A stretch of 51,515 nt of DNA from positions 1-51,515 of the IMG/VR virus record IMGVR_UViG_3300045999_011051; one strand, written 5' to 3'. Of the stretch, positions 14,499 to 21,997 are shown piece after piece. Below the pieces are notes generated by a model. The model searched no databases. It saw only the letters and a list, made by a program, of their open reading frames with translations, and was not told the origin of the DNA. The stretch is from a virus. The position numbers and the translations under genes were made by a program. Position 1 is the first letter of the stretch; each line of letters starts with the position of its first letter.

Positions 14499-15940
14499 GA
14501 CTCGGCCTCCGGCTGGCTGCCCCGGACGGGCTGACCGGCCGGGCTCTCATCGGCGAAGGGGTCCCGATCCGGCAGGGCGTCGAGCACCGCTACCGGCACG
14601 CCGATGGCGCGACGGCCCCACTGGTTGACGGCCTTGACCAGCGCTGCGGCCAGGTCGGGCGGGTGCATCCACCCGACCCGGACGTCGTTAGCGTCCACGA
14701 TCGATCGGAGGTAGCTGTTGCCGTCCCGGCGCCACGGCAGCGGGTGGTCCGGTGCGGCGGTGTCGTCGGCCGGGTCGTCGTGCAGCATCCCGGCCCCCTC
14801 CAGGGCGCGGACCAAGCGCCGCAGCGGCGCAGGACCGGTCAGCGGGCCAGCCTCCCGCACCTCGATCTCGATGCCGGCGCAGTCGGCGACGTTCTCGACG
14901 TGGCGGGTGAGGCGGTCGACGCGCTCGTCGCGGGACTCGACCATCCACGGCGCGTCCGGTGCGGCGGTGTCGTGGGCCGGGGCCCCGGACAGGGCAGCCG
15001 CGATCCGGACGGCGGTCGAGTGGTCGACGGACTCGCACACGAAGTCCCCGGACGGGTCGTAGACGTGGTCGAACTGCGCGGTGAAGGACCCGACCGCGGT
15101 CGCGGCCCTAGCCCGCTCGATGAAGTCGGCCGACTCGACATCACCCCACCCCTGCACGGCGGTGTCGTCGGCCGGGGCCGCGGACGGGACCCGGTACAGG
15201 GCCGAGATCGCGGCGTCGGCCCGCGATGCGTCGAAGTGCGCATCGATGTAGGCGCGCGCCTGCTCGAACGTCATCGGCGTCTGGCCGGGCAGGTCGACCG
15301 GCCCGGACTCCCCGGGGACCTGCTCGTCGGCCGGGGCCGCAAGTACCGCCCGCACGTCCACCGTCCGCACGTCCCGTCCCTCCCGCTCGGCCTGCTCGCA
15401 CACACCGAGCAGAGCGGCCCGGACCGCGAACACGTCGTCGAGCGTGCGCAGGTGATCGCGCCTCTCGGCCATGGCGTCGTCGGCCGGTGGCTGCCCGTCC
15501 GTGCGTGCGACAGCCGGGCGGGCGATCCGGTTCAGGTAGTTGGCGATCGGTTCCCAGCGCATCGTTCCGTCGTAGGCACGCTGGACGTCCTGTGCGGTCA
15601 GGTCACGCCCGGCGGCCGGGCGCGCGAGCACGGCACGCACGATCGTCGCCAGGAACCGGCCCGTACCGACCGACACTTGGCCCTCCTCCAGCGCGGCGAG
15701 CCGGACGTCGGTGCCTCGCCGCAAGTTCGTGATCGCCTCGGCCAGCTCGGTGTCCGGCCCGTCGGGCACATTCGGGGCCACGGCAACGGGTACGGGAAGG
15801 CCGCGAGCGCGCTCGATTGCAAGGGCCGCGGCCTTGACCCGCTCGATCCCCTGATTGGTGTGACGCCGGGTGTGCGCCAGGAAGCTCGCAGCTTTCACCA
15901 GTTCGGCCAGCAGCAGCGCCTCCGTGGGCTCGTTGGTCAT
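14495..15940 (-). CDS. Large modular hypothetical protein with PADDTA linkers
   Basis: A 481-residue acidic protein of unknown function, the largest gene of the early operon. It looks like short segments joined by near-identical linkers: PADDAMAE, APADEQVPG, APADDTAVQ, APAHDTAAP and DPADDTAAPD. The segments contain different helical or mixed stretches (for example MTFEQARAYIDAHF and a DDVFAVRAALLGVCEQ helix). No membrane segment or catalytic motif seen. The ATG shares one base with the preceding stop. The repeated linkers suggest growth by duplication or fusion of small genes. Confidence 0.6.
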   Translation of the reverse strand: MTNEPTEALLLAELVKAASFLAHTRRHTNQGIERVKAAALAIERARGLPVPVAVAPNVPDGPDTELAEAITNLRRGTDVRLAALEEGQVSVGTGRFLATIVRAVLARPAAGRDLTAQDVQRAYDGTMRWEPIANYLNRIARPAVARTDGQPPADDAMAERRDHLRTLDDVFAVRAALLGVCEQAEREGRDVRTVDVRAVLAAPADEQVPGESGPVDLPGQTPMTFEQARAYIDAHFDASRADAAISALYRVPSAAPADDTAVQGWGDVESADFIERARAATAVGSFTAQFDHVYDPSGDFVCESVDHSTAVRIAAALSGAPAHDTAAPDAPWMVESRDERVDRLTRHVENVADCAGIEIEVREAGPLTGPAPLRRLVRALEGAGMLHDDPADDTAAPDHPLPWRRDGNSYLRSIVDANDVRVGWMHPPDLAAALVKAVNQWGRRAIGVPVAVLDALPDRDPFADESPAGQPVRGSQPEAES

Positions 15941-16185
15941 CAGGACTCCTCGTTGTCGCTGCGCCGGTCCATCCCGGCCTGCCACTCGGCGACCATGCCG
16001 CGGACCTGCCACCCGGGGATCGCGTCGTCGGAGACCTCGTCGATGACGACACCGCCGCCGTCGGCGGCGCGGGTTGCGGCCACGACCAGCCACGCCACGA
16101 TGACCTCGCCGTCCGGGCGCAGGTGGGGTTGTAGGTGGTCCCGCACGGCGTCGTCGAGGGCGCGGTGCGTGTCTCCGGCGCTCAC
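15940..16185 (-). CDS. Small hypothetical protein (MSA-start group)
   Basis: An 81-residue protein starting at a GTG (VSAGDTHRALDDA) that overlaps the previous stop by four bases. It has a hydrophobic strand or helix (VIVAWLVVAATRA) and a WQVRGMVAEWQAGMD end. It belongs to a run of adjacent small genes with similar first residues. No function recognised. Confidence 0.55.
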   Translation of the reverse strand: MSAGDTHRALDDAVRDHLQPHLRPDGEVIVAWLVVAATRAADGGGVVIDEVSDDAIPGWQVRGMVAEWQAGMDRRSDNEES

Positions 16186-16523
16186 CGGGCGTCCACGTGC
16201 GGCTGGTCGTCGACGTAGTAGGCGGTCGCCGGTTCGTCAGCCAGGACGAGCAGCAGCCGGCGGGCGCTGCTGATGTTGGCCGGGCCGACGACACCGAACG
16301 CGCCGTCGCCGAGGTGACCGAGGAACCGGAAGATCGGCGCCCCCGTCTCCTCGCCGATCCACACCACCACAGCCAGACAGCGGGTGAACGTGCCCTTGCC
16401 AGCCGCGTACTCGCCGGTGATCTCCCAGATCTCGTCCATCCCGGCGACCTCCCACGGGCGGGCCATCAGCATCTGCTGACGCTCGTGGACCAGCTCCGGA
16501 CGGGCGGCGTCGTTGGCGCTCAC
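16182..16523 (-). CDS. Small hypothetical protein (MSA-start group)
   Basis: A 113-residue protein starting VSANDAARPELVHE. Mixed alpha/beta with an ITGEYAAGKGTFTRC segment that superficially resembles a P-loop but lacks the GK(S/T) context. Its GTG sits in the 17-mer TCGTTGGCGCTCACCGG that recurs at the start of the gene at 17394. Unknown function. Confidence 0.55.
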   Translation of the reverse strand: MSANDAARPELVHERQQMLMARPWEVAGMDEIWEITGEYAAGKGTFTRCLAVVVWIGEETGAPIFRFLGHLGDGAFGVVGPANISSARRLLLVLADEPATAYYVDDQPHVDAR

Positions 16524-16993
16524 CGGGACCCACCCCGAGCGGCGCCCTTGATCGCAGCGACCAGCAGCAGGGCTGCCACGGCGAACCAGGCAGTCGCCGT
16601 CGCGACCCGCTCGACGGTGGGCGCGCCCGTCGGGGCGGCTCCCACGATCCGAGCCTCACCCGGCCACCGCGCCACGGCCACGTCAGCGCAGCCCCGGCAG
16701 AACATCCAACGCTGCCAACCCCCCAGGAGCCATGAATGCATCTCAAGCGCCGTGCCCGGCAGGCCGGAGCACCTACCGGGTGGGTGCTGGCATGACTTCG
16801 TGATGCAGGGGCAGTACGTCGTCACCTGTTGCGGGAAGTACAGAAGAAGGTTCTCGTCAGCGACGGCGTCCCGGCCGGGGATGGCGTCCAGTGCGTACCA
16901 GGTCCCGTCCGACATGCGGCGGTGCACGATCCCGGTATCCGGGTTGACCGCGAGGGCGACGGGCTCGGCGGCTCGCTGGTCGTCGGCGCTCAT
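16520..16993 (-). CDS. Cys-rich protein with C-terminal membrane anchor
   Basis: A 157-residue protein starting MSADDQRAAEPVAL. A strand-rich N-terminus includes DGTWYALDAIPG; then come Cys clusters (YCPCITKSC, FCRGCAD) that could bind zinc, and a final hydrophobic helix (ATAWFAVAALLLVAAIKGA) that would anchor it in the membrane with the Cys domain probably in the cytoplasm. Unknown function; membrane topology is inferred from hydrophobicity only. Confidence 0.6.
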   Translation of the reverse strand: MSADDQRAAEPVALAVNPDTGIVHRRMSDGTWYALDAIPGRDAVADENLLLYFPQQVTTYCPCITKSCQHPPGRCSGLPGTALEMHSWLLGGWQRWMFCRGCADVAVARWPGEARIVGAAPTGAPTVERVATATAWFAVAALLLVAAIKGAARGGSR

Positions 16994-17394
16994 CGCTTCA
17001 CCTCGGCGGGATAGGAGTCGTCGAAGCCGGCGCAGTAGTCGTCGGCCTCGGCGTAGGTGTCGAACGGTCCGGCGACCCGGCGGTCGTCGACGTCGGAGCG
17101 GACCTCCCACGCACTCGACGCGGCCCGCTGTGACGGCGGGTCGATCACGTCAGCCCGGGTGTCCAGCAGCGCCGCCAAATCGCGGGCCTGCGCGGCCGTC
17201 AGGTTCCGTACCGCGCGTCCCTCGTCGTTGCCGAGGTCGTGGCCGACCATCACCAGCGGGATGTGCGGTTCGCCCGGCTCGACCCCTTCGACCCCGAGGA
17301 GGGGCGGGGGCACGGTGGACTGGGTCCAGTCTTCGAGCACTGCAGCGTTGGCGGTGTCCTGCGCAGCACGGGCTCGGTACTCGTTGGCGCTCAC
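16990..17394 (-). CDS. Hypothetical protein (MSA-start group)
   Basis: A 134-residue protein starting VSANEYRARAAQDTA. A Pro-rich stretch with VPPPLLGVEG precedes a helix (LTAAQARDLAALLDTRAD); the C-terminus (SSAWEVRSDVDDRRVAGPF) resembles short phage SPOR- or DUF-type strands but I cannot assign a family. The GTG overlaps the previous stop by four bases. Confidence 0.55.
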   Translation of the reverse strand: MSANEYRARAAQDTANAAVLEDWTQSTVPPPLLGVEGVEPGEPHIPLVMVGHDLGNDEGRAVRNLTAAQARDLAALLDTRADVIDPPSQRAASSAWEVRSDVDDRRVAGPFDTYAEADDYCAGFDDSYPAEVKR

Positions 17395-18215
17395 CGGTCG
17401 GTCGCCTTCCACTCGGACTCCCGGCGGGAAGTCGACACCGTCCGAGACTCGACACGGGCGTCGGTCCAGCCGATCTTGCGGCACACCGTCACGAAGTTCG
17501 AGGCCACGCTTGCCGACGTCGTGGTGCTCTCGTACGGCCGCCCGCTCGGCTTGGACGCGCTCAGCCGGTACTCGGTGACGATCCGGTCGGACGTGCCCGC
17601 CTCGTCGGACGGCCGGCCGACGCGCCGGACATCGTCCCCGCGGGTCGTGGCGCCGTCCACGAAGCCGTCCGGCTCGATCGCGGCGACGTCGTCGGGCGAC
17701 GACAGCGTCACCGGCAGCCCGACGGCCGGGGGCTCCGTGGGTGCGACAGCCGGGGCCGCGAGGTCGGTGCCCGCGTCGGTACCGATTGGCGAGTCGCTGC
17801 CGATGTACCCGGCCGCTGACAACCAGCCCGCGGACCACTCGTCTACGGGTCCGTCGACGAACCGGGACCGCAGCTCGGCGGCGAGTTTCCGGCGTTGGTC
17901 GGCGGGGATCGCGCGGGACGGCGGGGTCAGGTCGATGAGGATGCGCTTGTCCGGCAGCAGGCCCCCGGCCGTGGGTGCGTCACCGCGGACCGACCGCCAC
18001 GTCTCTTCGGCCTGCTCGGCCCGGTGCATCGGCCGGGTGGTCGGCGAGCCGAGATCGTCGAGCAGGTCGTTCACGGCCTCGGCCAGGGCGTCTCCGGCGG
18101 CCCGGGTCTCGGCCAGCTCGGCGCGCAGACGGTCGATCTCCTTCGCCTGTCCCATCACGGCGGTGCGCAGCCGCTCGGACTCTTCGGCGGCCCGCTGGTC
18201 GTCGGCGGCGCTCAC
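17391..18215 (-). CDS. Hypothetical coiled-coil protein (MSA-start group)
   Basis: A 274-residue protein starting VSAADDQRAAEESERL. Residues about 8-55 form a predicted coiled coil (IDRLRAELAETRAAGDALAE). A middle segment follows with RSRFVDGPVDEWSAGWLSAA, and the last third is Ser/Thr-rich and low in hydrophobics. No enzymatic motif seen. The start shares the DDQRAAE peptide with the gene at 16993. Confidence 0.6.
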   Translation of the reverse strand: MSAADDQRAAEESERLRTAVMGQAKEIDRLRAELAETRAAGDALAEAVNDLLDDLGSPTTRPMHRAEQAEETWRSVRGDAPTAGGLLPDKRILIDLTPPSRAIPADQRRKLAAELRSRFVDGPVDEWSAGWLSAAGYIGSDSPIGTDAGTDLAAPAVAPTEPPAVGLPVTLSSPDDVAAIEPDGFVDGATTRGDDVRRVGRPSDEAGTSDRIVTEYRLSASKPSGRPYESTTTSASVASNFVTVCRKIGWTDARVESRTVSTSRRESEWKATDR

Positions 18216-18463
18216 GACGCCCGCCCCACAACCCGCAGCGCCGCACACCCACACGCCCGACGCTGCGCCGCCTCGTCCCCACCCCGCACGAAGCAGTCCA
18301 CCGCGTCCGGATGGAACGACCACCGCGACCGCGGCAACACCCGACCACGCTCGTCCCGACGCTGATGCCCGTGCAACGAACCTGCCTCGGCGGCACGGCG
18401 CACCACCGACGGATCACGCTGAATCCGCGCCCCCGCCTGCGCACTGGTCAGCCACTGCATCAC
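18212..18463 (-). CDS. AlpA/excisionase-like HTH protein
   Basis: An 83-residue protein. LTSAQAGARIQRDPSVVRRA is a MerR/AlpA-type helix-turn-helix, followed by a wing-like segment ending in RWSFHPDAVDCF, the usual layout of phage excisionases and AlpA regulators. It lies one gene from the XRE regulator and close to the integrase, so it may direct excision or activate the early operon. Four-base overlaps on both sides. It competes with the Gp3-like protein as candidate excision factor. Confidence 0.7.
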   Translation of the reverse strand: MMQWLTSAQAGARIQRDPSVVRRAAEAGSLHGHQRRDERGRVLPRSRWSFHPDAVDCFVRGGDEAAQRRACGCAALRVVGRAS

Positions 18464-18870
18464 GCCACCGCCGACTCGGACAGACCCAGCGCGCCGGCAT
18501 CCACACCCAGGCGGACGGTCAGCCGCTCCACCTCCTGCGGAGTCGGCCCGGCCACCCCCTCGACGATCGACGTCATCCGCGCCGGCGCTATCCCCAGCGC
18601 TGCGGCCAGGGCCTGCGTGGAGACCCCCAGGATCCGGGCCAGCGCCGCGACCGCCGGGGTCTGCCCGGTCAGCACCGGCACCGGCACCCCCAGCGCAGCG
18701 GCCAGGCGGGCGGTCACCTCCGCCGACGCGGTCTCGCGGCCGCGTTCGATCCGGGACAGGAACCCGACCGACACTTCGGCGGTGGCAGCGATGTCGTGGA
18801 GGCGGCGGTCCAGGGCTGTGCGCAGGGCCCGCACGGTGGGGCCGTGGGCGCGGCGAGCAGGTGAAGTCAT
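18460..18870 (-). CDS. XRE-family regulator with two HTH segments (Cro-like)
   Basis: A 136-residue protein. Residues about 10-65 are an XRE fold (IAATAEVSVGFLSRIERGRE); a second HTH-like repeat follows (LAAALGIAPARMTSIVEG). It is the first gene of the leftward early operon, divergent from the repressor, as Cro-type genes are. No Shine-Dalgarno sequence is seen; a minus-strand TAAATT lies six bases before the ATG, so the transcript may be leaderless. The -10 adjoins a shared operator 17-mer. Confidence 0.8.
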   Translation of the reverse strand: MTSPARRAHGPTVRALRTALDRRLHDIAATAEVSVGFLSRIERGRETASAEVTARLAAALGVPVPVLTGQTPAVAALARILGVSTQALAAALGIAPARMTSIVEGVAGPTPQEVERLTVRLGVDAGALGLSESAVA

Positions 18871-19004
18871 AGCGACAATTTACGACAGAACACGAAAGAA
18901 AGCTACGGCGGCTTGCGACGTACGAGTGTCACGATCACGGCAGACCGGTGACCGCAACCATCTACCTGCGGAGTTTCGGGAATTGACGTGTCAGACTGAG
19001 GTTC
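18871..19004. promoter_or_regulatory. Divergent immunity promoter/operator region
   Basis: 134 bp between the Cro-like and repressor genes. On the minus strand TTTCGTGTTCTGTCGTA (18881-18897) runs into the TAAATT -10. On the plus strand TTTCGGGAATTGACGTG (18974-18990) lies just before the repressor start. Both resemble the element at 13756. This is the expected switch region of a temperate phage; the assignment of repressor to site is inference. Confidence 0.6.
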
Positions 19005-19400
19005 GTGCCTTCCCCGCACGGTCTCGCCGACCGCATCCGCCGCGCCCGCCAGGACCTCGACCTCACCCAGGACGCCCTCGCCCGCGCCGTCGGCGTCGAC
19101 ATCCGCACCGTCCAAGGCTGGGAAGCAGGCCGTCGCCCCCGCGGCAACGCTGCCCGCCAAGTCGAACGCGTCCTCGGCATCGACCTCGACGCCGACGTCG
19201 TCACCATGAGCCCACGCCTCGACGACGCCACCGACGCCCAGGTCATCGCCCACCTCGCCAGCCGCCTCGCCGAACGCGACCAGGCCATCCGCGAACTCCG
19301 CGAACGCCTCGACACTGTCCTCCAAGGTGAGACCAACGCCGATACGGCAACCGGCCGATGGGCTGCTCGCACCCGGGAACCGGCCGACAACCCGGAGTGA
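19005..19400 (+). CDS. XRE-family repressor (CI-like)
   Basis: A 131-residue protein from a GTG. Residues about 7-60 are an HTH_XRE domain (LDLTQDALARAVGVDIRTVQG) and residues 75-110 a coiled-coil helix (LASRLAERDQAIRELRERL) likely for oligomerisation. No LexA-type peptidase domain is present. No clear Shine-Dalgarno sequence; a CAGACT seven bases upstream suggests a leaderless transcript. Position beside the ImmA-like gene and integrase supports a role as lysogeny repressor. Confidence 0.75.
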   Translation: MPSPHGLADRIRRARQDLDLTQDALARAVGVDIRTVQGWEAGRRPRGNAARQVERVLGIDLDADVVTMSPRLDDATDAQVIAHLASRLAERDQAIRELRERLDTVLQGETNADTATGRWAARTREPADNPE

Positions 19401-19616
19401 CCGAACGGCGTAGCGCTTTCATCACTCTCGACTACGGAACCCAGTCCATCAGTAGCCACTGACCACCCGAACAGTCGCTTGCCCGGCCATTCCACCCCGC
19501 ACCAGCCACCACACACCGTCACCGACCACCCGGCTTCGAAAGCCTGTTCTAGGCCAGGACGGTGGACTCTGGACGACCTCTATGTGACCGCGCATCCCTT
19601 CCGCCACGATCAAGTG

Positions 19617-20042
19617 ATGACGTTCCCCCGACGGCCAGCGCAGCCCGAACCCACCCCGGACCCGGTGCTCCCCCTCTTCCTCGACGTGTTGCGCGACAGG
19701 GGCCACGTCTCCTTCGTCCTCGCCGACCTCGACAACCGCTGCGGCATGGTCGAACTCGACAAGTCCGTCATCGTCCTCGACGCCAGCAACACCGTCGCCG
19801 AGATGCGCTCCACCATCTGCCACGAACTCCTCCACCTCCACTGCGACGAGTGCCCCGAGGACGAAGTCGAGGAGATGACCGCCGGGATCCTCGTCCCCCT
19901 CCAGGACGCCCTCGCCGCCGCAGCCGAAGCCGGCGCCGACATCGCCCAGGTCGCCGCCCGCCTCGGCGTCGACGAGCAGCTCGTCCGCGCCCGCCTCCGC
20001 TCCATCCCCCACCAGCAGGGATACGCCGATGGCGTGGGCTGA
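19617..20042 (+). CDS. ImmA/IrrE-like zinc metalloprotease
   Basis: A 141-residue protein with the HELLH motif (69-73) in a CHELLHLHCDE context and further acidic residues (EDEVEEM), typical of ImmA/IrrE peptidases, which cleave XRE repressors such as the preceding gene product. The C-terminus has an HTH-like helix (QVAARLGVDEQLVRAR). ATG 19617 chosen; GTGs at 19614 and 19584 are alternatives. It overlaps the integrase start by 14 bases. The 216-bp gap before it holds only a short palindrome, GGCTTCGAAAGCC (19532-19544). Confidence 0.8.
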   Translation: MTFPRRPAQPEPTPDPVLPLFLDVLRDRGHVSFVLADLDNRCGMVELDKSVIVLDASNTVAEMRSTICHELLHLHCDECPEDEVEEMTAGILVPLQDALAAAAEAGADIAQVAARLGVDEQLVRARLRSIPHQQGYADGVG

Positions 20043-21225
20043 GGAGATCCCCGGATCCGGACGGTGGCGCGGCCTCTACCGCGACTCCTCCGGCCGCAAA
20101 CGCACCGCCCCCGATGGGCCCTACAACACCGAGGCCAAGGCCAAGCGCGCCGCCGCCGTCGCCGAAGACGACGCCCGCCGCCGCCCCGGCCAACAGGTCA
20201 CCGGCTCCGCCCGGCTCACCTGGTCCACCTGGTGCGACCTCTGGTGGGGCCGGCGGAAAGTCGAACCCGGCACCCTCGCCCGCGACGCATCACGGCGCAC
20301 CGCGCACCTCGACCCCCGCTGGGGCGACGTTCGGCTCGCCGCGATCACCCGCGACCAAGTGCAGGCCTGGGTCGACGACCTCACCGACGCCGGCCTGTCC
20401 GCGTCCACCGTCGCGAACGTCTACCACCTGCTGTCCTCATCGCTGAAGGCCGCGGTCCTCGACGGCCGCCTCGCCGCCTCGCCGTGCACCTCGATCGCAC
20501 TGCCCCGACGGCCGCCGGCCGACGAACGGTTCCTCACCTGGGAGGAGGTCAGCGCGATCTGTCACCACCTCGACGACCGGGACGCGCTGCTCGTGTGGTG
20601 GCTGGTCGGGACCGGCGCCCGCTGGGGTGAAGGCGTGGGCGCGCACCGGCACCGGCTGCACCTGGACAGCAGCACCCCGCGCCTGGACATCCACGAGGTG
20701 TGGGACCAGCGGTCCCGGGAGGTGAAGCCCTACCCGAAGGGCCGCACGAAGCGGTCGGTGCCGCTGCCCCGGTGGCTCGTCGGGAAGCTCGAGGAGCACC
20801 TCGACGGCGACCCCGGGCGCGGGCGGTGCGGGTCGGCGCACCGGACGGGGTCGCGGTGCCGGTCCCCGCTCGTGCTTCCCGGGCGGGACGGGAAGGTCAT
20901 CGACTACGACTCGTGGCGCAAGACGCGGTGGCTCGATGCGTGCGCCCGCGCGGAGGTGGGGCATGTGCGGATCCACGACCTGCGCCACACGTACGCGTCG
21001 TGGTTGTTGCAGTCGGGGCAGGTGTCGATCGAGGCGTTGTCGGAGCTGATGGGGCATGCGTCGATCGCGGTCACGCAGCGCTACGCGCACCTGGCGGACA
21101 CGCAGTGGGGGAACGTCGTGGAGGCGCTGAACGGGAAGAGTGCCCCACATCTGCCCCAGAACGATCATGGTGCGGGTGGGCACGATCAGAATGTGCGCCG
21201 TATCAGCAGGTCAGACGGCGCGTGA
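20029..21225 (+). CDS. int: Tyrosine integrase
   Basis: A 398-residue site-specific recombinase. The N-terminus has an arm-binding-type segment (residues 10-50, GRWRGLYRDSSGRK), then a SAM-like core-binding domain (60-160) and the catalytic domain with Arg 198 (GTGARWGEG), His 316/Arg 319 (HDLRHTYASW), His 343 (MGHAS) and Tyr 352 (QRYAHL). All catalytic residues are intact. The box I context is slightly unusual, GEGVGAHR replacing the common GEL-type sequence. The 3' end contains one 18-bp arm-type repeat (21141) and the att core begins directly after the stop. Confidence 0.93.
   Translation: MAWAEEIPGSGRWRGLYRDSSGRKRTAPDGPYNTEAKAKRAAAVAEDDARRRPGQQVTGSARLTWSTWCDLWWGRRKVEPGTLARDASRRTAHLDPRWGDVRLAAITRDQVQAWVDDLTDAGLSASTVANVYHLLSSSLKAAVLDGRLAASPCTSIALPRRPPADERFLTWEEVSAICHHLDDRDALLVWWLVGTGARWGEGVGAHRHRLHLDSSTPRLDIHEVWDQRSREVKPYPKGRTKRSVPLPRWLVGKLEEHLDGDPGRGRCGSAHRTGSRCRSPLVLPGRDGKVIDYDSWRKTRWLDACARAEVGHVRIHDLRHTYASWLLQSGQVSIEALSELMGHASIAVTQRYAHLADTQWGNVVEALNGKSAPHLPQNDHGAGGHDQNVRRISRSDGA
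21141..21158 (+). repeat. Arm-type direct repeat, copy 1
   Basis: TGCCCCACATCTGCCCCA, made of two TGCCCCA words 11 bp apart, one helical turn. It lies inside the 3' end of the integrase gene. Likely integrase arm-binding site. Confidence 0.65.
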
Positions 21226-21271
21226 TGGTGCGGCGGGCCGGGCTCGAACCGGCAACCTGACGGGTTATGAG
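21226..21271 (-). other. att core: 3' half of a tRNA-CAU (Met or Ile2)
   Basis: Read on the minus strand: anticodon loop CTCATAA, then CCCGTCAGG, a T arm (GCCGG-TTCGAGC-CCGGC), CCGCCGC and ACCA. The 5' half is absent: upstream sequence has neither the matching acceptor strand nor a D arm, and the anticodon stem 5' side is imperfect (GCGGT). Identity stops at the anticodon loop, the usual crossover place. It is not a functional tRNA gene. Confidence 0.75.
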
Positions 21272-21389
21272 ACCGCAGCCGGTCCCGTGCAGGCCCGCGC
21301 ACGGTGACACGCGGTGACCACGATCGGCAGGCCAGGCGAGGTCCAGCGGCGTGGTCTCGTGCGCGGGCGTGCACCGGCGGACGGGATCC

Positions 21390-21407
21390 TGCCCCACATC
21401 TGCCCCA
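21390..21407 (+). repeat. Arm-type direct repeat, copy 2
   Basis: Exact second copy of the 18-bp repeat on the other side of the att core, same orientation. Likely the opposite-arm integrase or excision site. Confidence 0.65.
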
Positions 21408-21499
21408 CCACCAGTCCACATCAGACAGACCCAGGCCGGCCCCACCGGTCACGGCCTGACGGGCCCGCTGCACCACGACCGGACCCGTAACCTCCACGG

Positions 21500-21790
21500 T
21501 TATGAGTCCAGGGCCGACCGGCCCGCCGCCCGCAGCAACCGGTCCCGGTCGACCCGCCGCCCCCGGATGATCGCCCGGTCCCGGTTCGTCAACGGCTCCG
21601 CCGCCGGATGCAGCTCGCCATGAACCGCGCAGACGTAGAGCCGAGTCGTGTGCCGGCGCGGGTACAGGTAGGTGTGGGGCACCGCGGCCGCCTCCTCCGC
21701 CCCGCACTGGGTCGGGGACCCGCCGTGGGACACGCGGGCGACGCAGCCGACGTTCGTGCCGTAGGTCAGAGCGGGGACGTCGTCGGTCAC
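21500..21790 (-). CDS. Small hypothetical protein
   Basis: A 96-residue protein starting MTDDVPALTYGTNVGC. Several Cys and His residues (GCVARVSHGG, YVCAVHGELH) might form a metal site; the C-terminus is basic (NRDRAIIRGRRVDRDR). Divergent from the gene at 21821 with 30 bp between them. Its stop lies in a degenerate tRNA-like sequence. Function unknown. Confidence 0.5.
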   Translation of the reverse strand: MTDDVPALTYGTNVGCVARVSHGGSPTQCGAEEAAAVPHTYLYPRRHTTRLYVCAVHGELHPAAEPLTNRDRAIIRGRRVDRDRLLRAAGRSALDS

Positions 21791-21820
21791 GCCCGGCAGT
21801 GTCGCCTACGCTCCCGGGCT

Positions 21821-21997
21821 GTGAGCGACGAACCCGCCCAGCCGACCGTCCGCAGCCGTGTCCTCGCCGCCGGCGTCGCCCCGGAGGACCTCGACGCGCA
21901 CCACGCCCGCGGCGCCGTCCTGCTCGACGGCGAACCCGTCACCGACCTCGATCAGCCGGCCCCGGCCGGGACGAGGATCAACTTCGCTGGTCAGTAG
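21821..21997 (+). CDS. Small protein with S4-like fold features
   Basis: A 58-residue protein from a GTG (VSDEPAQPTVRSRV). The segment ARGAVLLDGEPVTDL followed by PAPAGTRI resembles the strand pattern of S4-type RNA-binding domains, but it is too short for certainty. It overlaps the convergent gene at its 3' end by seven bases. Confidence 0.5.
   Translation: MSDEPAQPTVRSRVLAAGVAPEDLDAHHARGAVLLDGEPVTDLDQPAPAGTRINFAGQ

Larger units (their letters stand above)
21141..21407. other. attP region
   Basis: A phage attachment site: a core identical in form to a tRNA 3' half (21226-21271) flanked by two copies of TGCCCCACATCTGCCCCA, one 68 bp before and one 118 bp after. Having arm-type repeats and non-tRNA DNA on both sides is what an unintegrated attP has; attL or attR would lose one arm or gain the tRNA 5' half. 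The segment beyond the core (21272-21499) has no gene. Confidence 0.7.

Noticed and set aside
16182-16523. P-loop ATPase suggested by GEYAAGKGTF
   Set aside because: No GK(S/T), no Walker B and the protein is only 113 residues.
21226-21302. Complete tRNA gene
   Set aside because: The 3' half is good, but the 5' acceptor strand and D arm are missing and the anticodon stem has a mismatch. Better explained as an att core.
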